From the NCBI GenBank assembly GCA_022749655.1, contig CP094243.1, positions 2,852,001 through 2,916,000 on the forward strand: a stretch of DNA of 64,000 nucleotides. The letters are read 5' to 3'. Shown piece after piece: positions 1 through 8,304 of this stretch; positions within the stretch are counted from its first letter, which is position 1, and each line of letters opens with the position of its first letter. A model generated the notes under the pieces. The model was not told where the DNA came from. It did not search any database and saw nothing but the letters and a program-made list of their open reading frames with translations. Source of the DNA: Xanthomonas phaseoli pv. phaseoli. Lineage in GTDB: Bacteria > Pseudomonadota > Gammaproteobacteria > Xanthomonadales > Xanthomonadaceae. Both the position numbers and the translations under genes were made by a program.

Positions 1-315
1 TACGGCATTCGCGCCGCCAATTATCCGCTCACCGAGGAAGATCTGGAAAACGAGCAGTTGCCCCCGCGGTTGCGTAATTACCGCAGCAAGTTGTTTGGTT
101 TGACCATTGATCCCGAGCGGTTGCAGCAAATTCGTCAGGAGCGGCGCGCCAATTCGCGCTACAGCGCGGCAGAGACCTGCCGGCGCGAAGTCGCGATCGC
201 CGAGCGCATGTTCCAGATGGAGCGCATTCCCTCGCTCAGCACTACCAATACCTCGATCGAGGAAATCTCCAGCAAGGTGTTGTCCACCCTGGGCCTGCAG
301 CGCGAGATGTTCTGA
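1..315 (+). CDS. ppsR: PpsR, PEP synthase regulatory kinase/pyrophosphorylase (3' part only)
   Basis: The reading frame is already open at base 1 and ends at 313-315, giving the last 104 residues. They match the C-terminus of the DUF299/PpsR family: the stretch around [20 protein letters not shown], then NSRY, and a final [14 protein letters not shown] helix. Family members phosphorylate, and by phosphate-dependent dephosphorylation reactivate, a threonine of phosphoenolpyruvate synthase, so this is a cytosolic switch of gluconeogenesis. The ADP-binding P-loop lies upstream, outside the window, as does any ppsA neighbour. No terminator is obvious; the stop is followed by a short tandem repeat. 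Confidence 0.9.
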   Translation, partial: YGIRAANYPLTEEDLENEQLPPRLRNYRSKLFGLTIDPERLQQIRQERRANSRYSAAETCRREVAIAERMFQMERIPSLSTTNTSIEEISSKVLSTLGLQREMF

Positions 316-326
316 GCGGAGATCGG

Positions 327-360
327 GATCGGATCTTCGGGATCGGATCTTCGGGATCGG
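327..360. repeat. 14-bp tandem repeat downstream of ppsR
   Basis: The unit GATCGGATCTTCGG occurs at 327-340 and 341-354 and starts a third time at 355-360. It lies just after the ppsR stop and before the DUF1249 gene. No function can be assigned; such short arrays can change copy number by slippage. Confidence 0.7.
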
Positions 361-530
361 TAGCCGTTACTCACGTTTCGGCCGCCGTGCCCATCGGTCG
401 AAAGAGCGACCGGCAGTGGTTGGTGGCTGGGGGAGACGAAACGGGCGGGGCAGTACTCCGCCAACGTAGGCCTGCCGTTGGGCCCTCGTCAATGCTGCCC
501 GTGCGGCAGCGCAGCGTGTAGGATCGGTCC

Positions 531-1040
531 ATGGCGCAAGCACTGAGCAAACTCGAACGCATTCCCAAACTGAGCCGCTTTGGCTGGCTAATGGGCTTGT
601 ATGCAGAAAACTTCCAACATCTGACCCGGTTGTTCGCCCCGGCCGATCTGGCGCCGGGCTCGTACGTGTCCTCGATCGGCGATGGCCTGAACCTGCGGCT
701 GGACGTGATCGAATGCCACCGCTACACGGTGGAACTGCGCCTGACCTACGACCTGTGCGACCCGGTCACCGGCGAGCCGGACCCGTCGGCGTATGTGCGG
801 CTGTATCGCGATGCGCGCCAGGCCGAGACCACGCATTGCTATGTCGGTCGGCGCTGGCAGGACGTGATGGGCATGTTCCCGCCGCCGGCCGAGCTGATCA
901 GCCACCGCATGCGTATGAATACGTTCCTGGGCAAGTGGCTGGAGTACCTGGCCGAACGCGGCCACGGCGTCGCGACCCTGCGGCTGGATACCGATCACGT
1001 GGCACCGCCGCGCCCGAACCCGCAGGCCGCGGTCGGCTGA
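531..1040 (+). CDS. DUF1249 family protein (YqiB-like)
   Basis: A 169-residue cytosolic protein without signal peptide or membrane segment. It matches the DUF1249/YqiB family: a basic N-terminus, the block NFQHLTRLFAP, a central YTVELRLTY strand, and a C-terminal MNTFLGKWLEYLAERGHG helix. The biochemical role of the family is not established. In Enterobacteria yqiB neighbours the ADP-ribose Nudix gene nudF, and here too the next gene downstream on the same strand is a Nudix hydrolase (70 bp gap), so a functional link is plausible but only inferred. Confidence 0.85.
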   Translation: MAQALSKLERIPKLSRFGWLMGLYAENFQHLTRLFAPADLAPGSYVSSIGDGLNLRLDVIECHRYTVELRLTYDLCDPVTGEPDPSAYVRLYRDARQAETTHCYVGRRWQDVMGMFPPPAELISHRMRMNTFLGKWLEYLAERGHGVATLRLDTDHVAPPRPNPQAAVG

Positions 1041-1110
1041 GCCGGCGTTACCGCCGCGTGCGGCGGGCCGCTTCGGTCATACTGATGCGCTTCGTGTCAG
1101 ATCGCATGCC

Positions 1111-1599
1111 ATGCCCTATACCCCGATTGTCGCCACGCTCGGCTACCTGTTGTCGCCGGACGGCACCCAGGTGCTGATGATCCATCGCAATGCCCGTCCC
1201 GGCGACCAGCATCTGGGCAAATACAACGGCCTGGGCGGAAAGATGGAGCCGGACGAAGACGTGCTGGCCTGCATGCGCCGCGAGATACGCGAGGAGGCCG
1301 GCGTCGACTGCGGCCGGATGCAGTTGCGCGGCACCATCAGCTGGCCGGGCTTCGGCAAGCAGGGCGAAGACTGGCTGGGCTTCGTGTTCCTGATCCACAG
1401 CTTCGACGGCACACCCCACACCGCCAATCCGGAGGGGACGCTGGAGTGGATTGCGATCGAACGGATGGACCAGGTGCCAATGTGGGAAGGCGACCGCTAT
1501 TTCCTGCCGCTGGTATTCGATGGCGACCCACGCCCGTTCCACGGCGTCATGCCGTATCGCGACGGGCGCATGCAGTCGTGGACGTATTCGCGGCTCTGA
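1111..1599 (+). CDS. Nudix hydrolase (MutT/8-oxo-dGTP diphosphatase-like)
   Basis: A 162-residue protein with a perfect Nudix box at about residues 46-68 (G-x5-E-x7-REIREEAGV), the Mg2+-binding and catalytic helix that splits nucleoside diphosphates linked to another moiety. The N-terminus (TLGYLLSPDG...VLMIHRNARPGD) and the late block WEGDRYFLPLVFDG resemble MutT-type enzymes that clean up oxidised nucleotides, so 8-oxo-(d)GTP is the likely substrate. Substrate assignment by family resemblance is uncertain. ATG start at 1111. Confidence 0.85.
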   Translation: MPYTPIVATLGYLLSPDGTQVLMIHRNARPGDQHLGKYNGLGGKMEPDEDVLACMRREIREEAGVDCGRMQLRGTISWPGFGKQGEDWLGFVFLIHSFDGTPHTANPEGTLEWIAIERMDQVPMWEGDRYFLPLVFDGDPRPFHGVMPYRDGRMQSWTYSRL

Positions 1600-1958
1600 T
1601 CGCTGCGCGTGCGCAGCGCAATGGGTTGCTTGCCGCCGACACAGCACCGTCGGACAGCTAACCGAGCCCGACTGCTGCAGGTCGACATCCTCGGCGCGCA
1701 CTATGGGTCAGCGGACCAGCGCTTCCCTCCGATCAGCGGCCCATGCTGCTAGCAGCGCAGCACCGAGTCCAGCCAGGCTCAACCGTCCGGGATTAAACAT
1801 CGAACGTTGCAGAGCGTTCCGGTGCTCCGAGGAATGGCCGGTCTGGTCCACTTCTCCACACCCCTGTGGATGGACACTGCGCAAGTCTGTGGACAAGTGC
1901 GCGGACCCCTTGCGCCCTCTGGCACGCGCGATGGCTGATCAAAATTTCGCCAGTGTGA
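1600..1958. other. Intergenic region between convergent Nudix and hbdH genes
   Basis: About 360 bp with no convincing ORF. The strand switch means it should hold transcription ends for both flanking genes, but I see no clear hairpin followed by a T-run. Two TGTGGA-containing words lie at about 1862-1893. Nothing else stands out. Confidence 0.5.
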
Positions 1959-2717
1959 TCATTGGGCCGTCCAGCCGCCATCGATGGCGATAGCCTGCCC
2001 GGTGATGTTGCGCGCGGCATGCGACATCAGAAACGCCACGGTGCCGGCCAGCTCGTCATAGTCGATGAAGGCGCCCTTGGGCATCGGCTTGAGCATCACA
2101 TCGCGCACCACCGCGTCCTCGGGGATGCCGCGGATGCGCGCCTGATCGGCAATCTGCCGTTCCACCAGCGGCGTACGCACATAGCTGGGGCAGAGCGTGT
2201 TGACGGTGATGTCGCAATCGGCGGTTTCCAGCGCGATGACTTTGGCCAGGCCGACCAGGCCATGCTTGGCGGCCACGTACGCACTTTTGTATGGGCTGGC
2301 CACCAGCGAGTGGATGCTGCCGATATTGACGATGCGGCCATAGCCGGCCGTACGCATGCCGGGCAGCACGGCGCGACTGAGGCGTGCGGCGCCGGTGAGC
2401 ATCACATCCACCAGCAGCGCCCACTGCTGCAGCGGGAACTCCTCGAGTGCGGCCACATGCTGCAGGCCGGCGTTGTTCACCAGTACCTGCGGGGCGCGCG
2501 ATGCATTGGCCAGTGCCCGCGCAATGCTGTCTGCATCGGTCACGTCCAACGCCAGCGCCTCCGCCGAGCCGCCTGCCTGGCGCAATGCATCCGCCGTGCG
2601 CTCGGCGGCCGCTAGCTGCACATCGCTGACGAGCAGATGATGGCCGTCGGCCGCCAGTTGGGTGGCGATACCGGCGCCAATGCCGCTGCCCGCGCCGGTG
2701 ATCAGGATGCTGCGCAT
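1959..2717 (-). CDS. hbdH: 3-hydroxybutyrate dehydrogenase (short-chain dehydrogenase)
   Basis: A 252-residue classical SDR. It has the NAD-binding motif TGAGSGIG near the N-terminus, NNAG at about 83-86, a catalytic Ser in IGSIHS, and a YVAAKHG active site (Tyr-x3-Lys). The block NTLCPSYVRTPLVERQI and the tail GQAIAIDGGWTAQ are characteristic of D-3-hydroxybutyrate dehydrogenases, which interconvert 3-hydroxybutyrate and acetoacetate in the cytosol. A PHA synthase pair lies 0.8 kb away on the other strand, which fits a role in PHB turnover. Gene intact; ATG at 2717. Confidence 0.88.
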   Translation of the reverse strand: MRSILITGAGSGIGAGIATQLAADGHHLLVSDVQLAAAERTADALRQAGGSAEALALDVTDADSIARALANASRAPQVLVNNAGLQHVAALEEFPLQQWALLVDVMLTGAARLSRAVLPGMRTAGYGRIVNIGSIHSLVASPYKSAYVAAKHGLVGLAKVIALETADCDITVNTLCPSYVRTPLVERQIADQARIRGIPEDAVVRDVMLKPMPKGAFIDYDELAGTVAFLMSHAARNITGQAIAIDGGWTAQ

Positions 2718-2849
2718 CGGATGTCCTCGTGAAGTCGTGCGCGGCCGGGAGCGGTCACGCGGATCGCCAGCCTAGCCGAGTGCAGCGAAACGGTCGCCTG
2801 CATGGCGCGCGCGCGTTACCCTTTGTGTCTTGCTCACCTTAGGTTCCGC

Positions 2850-3464
2850 ATGAAACGCCATTTTTCGATGCTGCGCGATTTCCAACTCGCGGACTGGTTC
2901 ACGCTTGCCAACGCGTTCTGCGGCACCGGTGCGGTGTTTGCGGCCATGCGGTTCCTGCAAGAGGGGCATCGCGGCGATCTGCTGCTTGGCATGGCATTGA
3001 TCCCGCTGGCGTTCGTGTTCGATGCGCTGGACGGGCACGTGGCACGCTGGCGCAAAGCGTCTTCCACGCTGGGCCGCGAACTGGATTCGTTGGCGGACGT
3101 GATCTCCTTCGGCGTGGCGCCGGCGGCGCTGGGCTATGCCTGCGGCATGCGCGGCGGTTGGGACTGGCTGGTGCTGAGCTATTTCGTCTGCTGCGGGGTC
3201 AGCCGGCTGGCGCGCTACAACGTCACTGCCGAAGAGATCGCTGGCGAGGCCGACAAGGTGCCGTATTTCGAAGGCACGCCCATTCCGACCAGCCTGGTAC
3301 TGGTGATCCTGCTCGCGGTTGCCGCCAGCAGCGGCCATATCGGCGACACCTTGTGGTGGGGGCAATGGCAGCTGGGGCCGTGGCAGCTCCATCCGCTGGT
3401 GCTGCTGTTTGCGGTGTCCGGCTCGCTGATGATCAGCAAGACGCTGCGTATCCCCAAACCCTGA
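2850..3464 (+). CDS. pssA: CDP-alcohol phosphatidyltransferase, probable phosphatidylserine synthase
   Basis: Integral membrane enzyme of 204 residues. It carries the complete signature D-x2-DG-x2-AR-x8-G-x3-D-x3-D (from DALDGHVAR through LDSLAD, about residues 55-80), which binds Mg2+ and CDP-diacylglycerol. Hydrophobic helices precede and follow. The later GVSRLARYNV and FEGTPIPTS blocks are typical of class II phosphatidylserine synthases (CDP-diacylglycerol + L-serine), though a phosphatidylcholine-synthase-like specificity cannot be excluded. I chose ATG 2850 over an upstream in-frame ATG at 2802, whose extra 16 residues look non-family. Confidence 0.82.
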   Translation: MKRHFSMLRDFQLADWFTLANAFCGTGAVFAAMRFLQEGHRGDLLLGMALIPLAFVFDALDGHVARWRKASSTLGRELDSLADVISFGVAPAALGYACGMRGGWDWLVLSYFVCCGVSRLARYNVTAEEIAGEADKVPYFEGTPIPTSLVLVILLAVAASSGHIGDTLWWGQWQLGPWQLHPLVLLFAVSGSLMISKTLRIPKP

Positions 3465-3518
3465 GCGGCGCACCGCCTTGCACGCGGTAGGATGGCTTGG
3501 TAGAGGTCACTGGACGGG

Positions 3519-4744
3519 ATGATGGCAAGCAGCGGTTCGGACAACGGCAACTTCGACGACAAGGCGCGCCAATACTGGGCTGCCTGGGGAGATGCCATGC
3601 GCCACGGCCAGGCCGGCGCCGCTGCGCAACAACCACCGCCCGCGTCCGGTAGCGATGCCCCGCAGGATTGGCGCAAGGCCGTTGATTGGTGGTCGCAGTT
3701 GCTGCCCACCCAGGCGGCCCCGCAGGCGCAGGAGGCCATCGACCGCTTTCGTACCCAGGCCGGCGACTGGTTCGGCACCATGCAGCAGGTGGCCGCGCAG
3801 TTTGCTGGGCGCGACACCTCGGCCAATGAAGTGGCCGATGCCTGGCGCCAGGCCGTACAAGGGCAGGGCGAACAGTTGATGCAATGGATGCTGGGGTCGC
3901 TGCGCGGCGGCAGCCCGGGCGGGTTCGACCCGTGGCTGCAGGACGCGGCGCAGACGCTGCAAAAGTGGCGCGAGGAAAATGCGCCCTGGCTGGACATGCC
4001 GGCGTTCGGGTTGAACCGCAATCACCAGTCGCGCCTGCAGAAGCTTGCGCGTGCGCAACAGGAGTTCCAGGCCCAGTCGGAGGCCTATGGCGAGCAACTC
4101 AAGGCGGCGATCGAGCAGGCGTTTGCGCGCTTCGCGTCCAAGCTGAGCGAGCACGAGAGCAGCGGCAGCCAGCTGACCAGCGCCCGTGCCCTGTTCGATC
4201 TGTGGATCGAGGCGGCCGAAGAGTCCTATGCCGATGTCGCCTTGTCGGAGCAGTTCCGCAAGGTGTACGGCGGTTTTGCCAACGCGCACATGCGCCTGCG
4301 CGCTGCGCTGCAGGAAGAGGTCGAGCAACTCAGCGAACGCTTCGGCATGCCCACGCGCTCGGAGATGGACGCCGCGCATCGCCGCATTGCCGAGCTGGAG
4401 CGCCTGGTCAGGCGGATGCTGCGTAATGCAACTTCACCGGCCAGCAGGCCCGCTGCAGCGGCGCAGCCTGAACCGGTGACGCCGGCAGCCGGCAAGCGCG
4501 CGCCGTCCGCCAGGGCAAGCACGGTCGTGCGGCCGGCCCGCGCGGCGCAGGCGGTCAAGCCGGGCGCATCGAAGAAGGCGTCCGTCGGCAGCGCTGCGCC
4601 TAGGAAGGCGGCTCCGAAAAAGGCGCCAGCCGTCTCCACGTCGCCGACAACGCCCTCGGTCAAGAAGGGCGGTGGCGCGACATCTCGCCCAAGCCTGCGG
4701 CTGGTAAACCCGTGGCAGGTAAAAAACGTGGAGCGCAGGCATGA
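3519..4744 (+). CDS. phaE: PHA synthase subunit PhaE (class III), frameshifted near its 3' end
   Basis: Non-catalytic partner of PhaC in class III polyhydroxyalkanoate synthases. Typical content: an acidic N-terminus with ARQYWAAWGDAMR, a long helical middle (about 180-300) with YADVALSEQFRKVYG and LSERFGMPTRSEMD, and a Lys/Ala/Pro-rich tail. At about 4684 the frame must shift (one base missing) so that the Pro/Ala/Lys tail SPKPAAGKPVAGKKRGAQA ends at TGA 4742-4744, overlapping the phaC ATG at 4741 (ATGA). Without the correction the frame runs out of phase through most of phaC. Corrected length is 408 residues. The frameshift looks like a sequence error. Confidence 0.85.
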
Positions 4745-5816
4745 AAGGTCCACTGGGATTCAGTGCCGAAGACCTGATGCAGGAAACCTTGTCGATGCAA
4801 CGCAAGTTGCGCGAGGGGCTCAAGCTGCTGCCGGGCGTGGACGATGTGGATTACGGCGTCACCGAGCGCGAAGAAATCTGGCGCGATGGCAAGGTGGTGC
4901 TATACCGCTTCATCGGCGAGCAGGCGCCGGTGGCCAAGACGCCGCTGTTGATCGTGTATGCACTGGTCAATCGCCCCTACATGGTCGATCTGCAGGCGGA
5001 TCGCTCGCTGGTGAAGGGGTTATTGAGTCACGGCCAGGATGTCTACGTGCTGGATTGGGGCTATCCGGACCGCTCCGAGCGCTACCTCACCCTGGAAGAC
5101 TATTTGCTGCGCTACATCGACGGCGCGGTGGATCATCTGCGGGCGCAGTCGGGCCTGGAAGCGGTCGATGTGCTCGGCATCTGTCAGGGCGGCACGTTTT
5201 CGTTGTGCTACGCCGCGCTGCAACGCGACAAGGTGCGCAACCTGATCACCATGGTGACGCCGGTGGATTTCCATACGCCGGACAACATGCTGTCCAACTG
5301 GGCACGCATGGTCGATGTGGATCTGTTCGTGGACACCATGGGCAACGTGCCGGCGGACCTGATGAACGCCAGCTACCTGATGCTCAAGCCGTTCCGGCTG
5401 AATCTGCAGAAATACGTGGGCCTGCTCGACATCCTCGACGACAAGCAGGCGCTGGAAGATTTTCTGCGCATGGAAAAGTGGATCTTCGATTCGCCCGACC
5501 TGGCCGGCGAGGCTTTCCGCGAATTTGTCACGTTGTTCTATCAGCGCAACGGGCTGGTCACCGGGCAGGTGAGCATTGGGGGCAGGTGGTCGATCTGCAG
5601 GCGCTCGACATGCCGGTGCTGAATATCTACGCCGAACACGACCACCTGGTGCCGCCGGATGCCTCACGGGCGCTCGGTGGGCTGGTCGGCAGCGACGACT
5701 ACAGCGAACTGAGCTTCCGTGGCGGCCACATCGGAATCTACGTCTCCGGGCGTGCGCAGCGCGAGGTGCCGGTGGCGATCCATCGCTGGCTGCAGGAACG
5801 TGGCGGCACTGCCTGA
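4741..5816 (+). CDS. phaC: PHA synthase catalytic subunit PhaC (class III), frameshifted at a G-run
   Basis: Alpha/beta-hydrolase that polymerises (R)-3-hydroxyacyl-CoA into polyhydroxyalkanoate granules. The lipase-like box GICQGG supplies the nucleophile Cys; the Asp (AEHDHLV) and His (RGGHIGIYVS) of the triad lie in the C-terminal part. The frame opened by ATG 4741 runs to 5580 and then ends out of phase at 5622, while QVVDLQALDMPVLNIYAEHD continues in another frame to 5816. One G is missing from the G-run at 5578-5582. Corrected length is 358 residues, normal for class III PhaC. Translationally coupled to phaE by an ATGA overlap. Confidence 0.87.
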
Positions 5817-5931
5817 GATTGCTGCCTGCACGCCGGGCGGGTGACGCCGCGCTGAGCAGGCCACGCGGCCGTCACGATCTGCAGCGGCCGCGTTTTCTAG
5901 ACTGTTGGCTACGTTTTGCAGGAGTCTTGCC

Positions 5932-6129
5932 ATGTCTACCACCACGCTGTCCCGCTCCCTCAACGACCGCATGATCGCCGGTGTGGTTGGCGGCATTGCG
6001 CGTCGTTTCGGCTGGAGCGCGACGCTGCTGCGTGTGCTGTTCGTCATCGTGTCGATTGCCTCGGCTGCGTTTCCCGGCATCCTGGTGTATCTGATTCTGT
6101 GGCTGCTGATCCCCAACCAGGCCGACTGA
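5932..6129 (+). CDS. Small PspC-domain membrane protein
   Basis: A 65-residue protein consisting only of a PspC domain: the N-terminal LSRSLNDRMIAGVVGGIARRFGW motif region, then one long hydrophobic segment (about 28-60) ending ILWLLIPN. PspC domains occur in phage-shock and envelope-stress regulators of the inner membrane; stand-alone short forms are common in Xanthomonads with no proven role. ATG 5932 is preceded by AGGAG at 5920-5924, which decides the start over an upstream in-frame candidate at 5905. Confidence 0.85.
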   Translation: MSTTTLSRSLNDRMIAGVVGGIARRFGWSATLLRVLFVIVSIASAAFPGILVYLILWLLIPNQAD

Positions 6130-6141
6130 AGCCGGTAATGC

Positions 6142-6615
6142 GTGGCCTGCCTGCCAGTGCAGGCGCTGGGCGCGTTGTGGACGCTGCCCAACACCTTGAT
6201 CGGGCTTGTGATCGGCGCGGCCGGGGCGTGCTTTGGTGCGCGTCCGGTCTGGTCGCCGCGGGAGCATGCCGTGGTCTTCCACGCCTGGCCATGGGGCCCG
6301 GGTGGCGCAATGACGTTGGGCAACGTGATCCTGCTGAAGGGTGCAACGCTGGACCTGCAGTGCAGTACCTACGCGCACGCTGCAGGCCGTTGCGAGCATC
6401 CACCGGTGCGCCTGGGCGACCACGAGCGCGCACATGTCTATCAGTACATGCTGCTGGGGCCGCTGTTTTTGCCCGTGTATTTCCTGTGCGGCGGTATCCA
6501 TGTGCGCAATCCGCTGGAGCAGGCTGCCGATGCGTATGCGATGCACGGCCACGGTTGGTGGCCGTGGTGGTTTCAGCCCAGGCGCGCGAAGCCGAACAAT
6601 TCGGACAGCGGGTGA
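6142..6615 (+). CDS. Conserved hypothetical protein with HExxH motif
   Basis: About 157 residues, starting at GTG 6142. It has two hydrophobic stretches (TLIGLVIGAAGACF and MLLGPLFLPVYFLCGG) and a central DHERAHVYQY. His-Glu-Arg-Ala-His fits the HExxH zinc-binding motif and is placed directly before a hydrophobic segment, as in small membrane metalloproteases; the C-terminal NPLEQAADAYA could supply a third ligand. Function unknown. The 3' end overlaps the convergent FAD oxidoreductase gene by 43 bp. The start is uncertain: an ATG at 6138 is in a different frame and would join only with an extra base. Confidence 0.6.
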   Translation: MACLPVQALGALWTLPNTLIGLVIGAAGACFGARPVWSPREHAVVFHAWPWGPGGAMTLGNVILLKGATLDLQCSTYAHAAGRCEHPPVRLGDHERAHVYQYMLLGPLFLPVYFLCGGIHVRNPLEQAADAYAMHGHGWWPWWFQPRRAKPNNSDSG

Positions 6616-7784
6616 GGCGTGCCCTCCAGTTGTGCGCGCAGCAAGCCTGCGCCAATGGCGCTATAGGTGATGCCGTTGCCGCCATAGGCCATCGCGAACG
6701 ACACGCGTGGCCCCAGTTCGGCATGCGGCCCGAAGAACGGCAATCCATCGGCAGTCTCTGCGAAGGTGCCGGCCCATGCGAACGCCGGGCGCAGGCGCAT
6801 GTCCGGCATGGACTTGCCAATTTTCTTCAGCAGCGTCTTGAGCTTGCCCTGCACGCGTGCGTCGCGGCGCGCAGGAATGTCGATGTTGTCGTCTTCGCCA
6901 CCCGCGACCACGCGTCCGTCCGGTGTGCTGCGCAAATACAGGTACGGGCGCGCGGTCTCCCACATCATGGTGTGCTTGAGTGCGCCCATTTCGCTGTCGT
7001 GCAGCGGGTCGGTCACGAAGGCGTAGCTGCTGCGATTGCGCGCCACCGGCTGTGAGAGCCAGCGCTGGTTGCCATATCCGGCTGCCAGGATCACGTGACG
7101 GGCACGCACGCTCACGCCGTCTTCAATGCGCAGGACGACGTGCAGGTGATGCGGTTCGATCGAGGCAATGGCGGTGCGGTCGTAGATGCGTGCGCCGTAT
7201 TGCTCGCACTCGGAAAACAGGCGGTAGCAAAGGCGGTACGGGTCCACGCTGGCGGCCAGGCGGCTCAGAATTGCACCGTCCGAATGTACGCCGTAGTGAT
7301 GCCAAAGCGGCTCGCGTTCGATCCATTCCACCGGCAGTCTGTGTGCCTTGCGGGTCTCCAGTTCGCTGCGCAGGTCTTTTATATCGCGCGAGCGGCTGGC
7401 GTAGTACAGGCTGTCCTGGCGCGTGAAGTCGGTTCCGCCGAAGGTGTTGCACAGGCCCTGCAGGTCGAGGATGGCCTGCGCGCACGCGCCATAGGCCAGC
7501 GCCGCTGCCTGCATGCCGTGTCGTTTGGCAAGTTCGATCATCGGCGTATCGATTTCGTACTGGAGCAATGCGGTGCTGGCCGAGGTGCTGCCCCAGCCGA
7601 TGTCGCGCTGTTCGATCACCACCACCTCGTGCCCATGGCGTAGCAATTCGTGCGCGATCAGTGCGGCCGTCACCCCACCACCGACGATGGCGACTTCGCA
7701 GGCGGTGTCTTGCTCCAGGCGCGGGTAGGCGCGCATCAATCCATTGCGGATCGACCAGAACGGGTAGCCACTTTTGAGGTCCAT
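6573..7784 (-). CDS. FAD-dependent oxidoreductase (D-amino-acid oxidase/DadA superfamily)
   Basis: A 403-residue cytosolic flavoprotein of the DAO family. The Rossmann FAD motif is AIVGGGVTAALIAHEL at about 32-47, followed by VVVIEQRDIGWGSTSAS, where the ribose-binding acid and the GSTSAS loop are typical of the family. The late blocks RHVILAAGYG and PAFAWAGTFAETADGLPFFG and the C-terminal AYGGNGITYS form the second half of the FAD site. The physiological substrate (an amine or amino acid) cannot be deduced. Gene intact, on its own between unrelated genes. Confidence 0.8.
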   Translation of the reverse strand: MDLKSGYPFWSIRNGLMRAYPRLEQDTACEVAIVGGGVTAALIAHELLRHGHEVVVIEQRDIGWGSTSASTALLQYEIDTPMIELAKRHGMQAAALAYGACAQAILDLQGLCNTFGGTDFTRQDSLYYASRSRDIKDLRSELETRKAHRLPVEWIEREPLWHHYGVHSDGAILSRLAASVDPYRLCYRLFSECEQYGARIYDRTAIASIEPHHLHVVLRIEDGVSVRARHVILAAGYGNQRWLSQPVARNRSSYAFVTDPLHDSEMGALKHTMMWETARPYLYLRSTPDGRVVAGGEDDNIDIPARRDARVQGKLKTLLKKIGKSMPDMRLRPAFAWAGTFAETADGLPFFGPHAELGPRVSFAMAYGGNGITYSAIGAGLLRAQLEGTPHPLSELFGFARLG

Positions 7785-7974
7785 GTGGTGTCGATCAGCA
7801 AGCAGATGGACGGCGATTGACCGTCAAGCGGGGTGAAGCGGCCGTGAGGCGAGCCCGGCCTTGCCGCCGTCACCAAACGGCAAACAGCCAGCGTTAACGT
7901 GCGTGGAAAGCTCCTCGGCGTGCTGGTTATCCTGCCGCCACAACGCAGCAACAGCAGCAGAAGAGGGTGTGGGT

Positions 7975-8202
7975 ATGTCGATTGTCCTGTACGTCGGTGG
8001 CAGCAAAGATGGCGACAAGGGCGTGATGCCTTACGGTTTCAGCAAGTCGCGTGCGATGACCGATGCTGGCCCGGAGGTATATGTCGAACGCATGGTGCCG
8101 CTGAAGGATGTCGGCAAGGTCCGCGTGATGGCGCTGGAATCGCTGCACGAAAGCATTCTGGTCGAACGCGCCGCCACCCATTACGCACGTCAGGTCAGCT
8201 GA
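7975..8202 (+). CDS. Small conserved hypothetical protein
   Basis: A 75-residue protein starting MSIVLYVGGSKDGDKGVMPYG. I chose ATG 7975 because the 38 extra residues of the longer frame (from 7861) are compositionally unlike a protein of this genus. The core YVERMVPLKDVGKVRVMALESLHES looks like a compact alpha/beta fold without cysteines or membrane segments. I do not recognise the family. It sits between the FAD oxidoreductase and tex without operon-like spacing. Confidence 0.6.
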   Translation: MSIVLYVGGSKDGDKGVMPYGFSKSRAMTDAGPEVYVERMVPLKDVGKVRVMALESLHESILVERAATHYARQVS

Positions 8203-8304
8203 GCACGGCAGCATAGGTTCACGGCGGCGTTGTCAACGGGTTTCCGTGGCGGGCCAGCACTGCGAAAATGCATTTTTCAGTGAAGCGGGTCATCCCGCGC
8301 CGTC

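Noticed and set aside
327-360. Start of a CRISPR or regulatory array after ppsR
   Set aside because: Only about 2.4 copies of a 14-bp unit without spacers.
3519-5816. 765-residue fused PhaE-PhaC open frame
   Set aside because: The middle part is out of frame with phaC; two single-base losses create the fusion.
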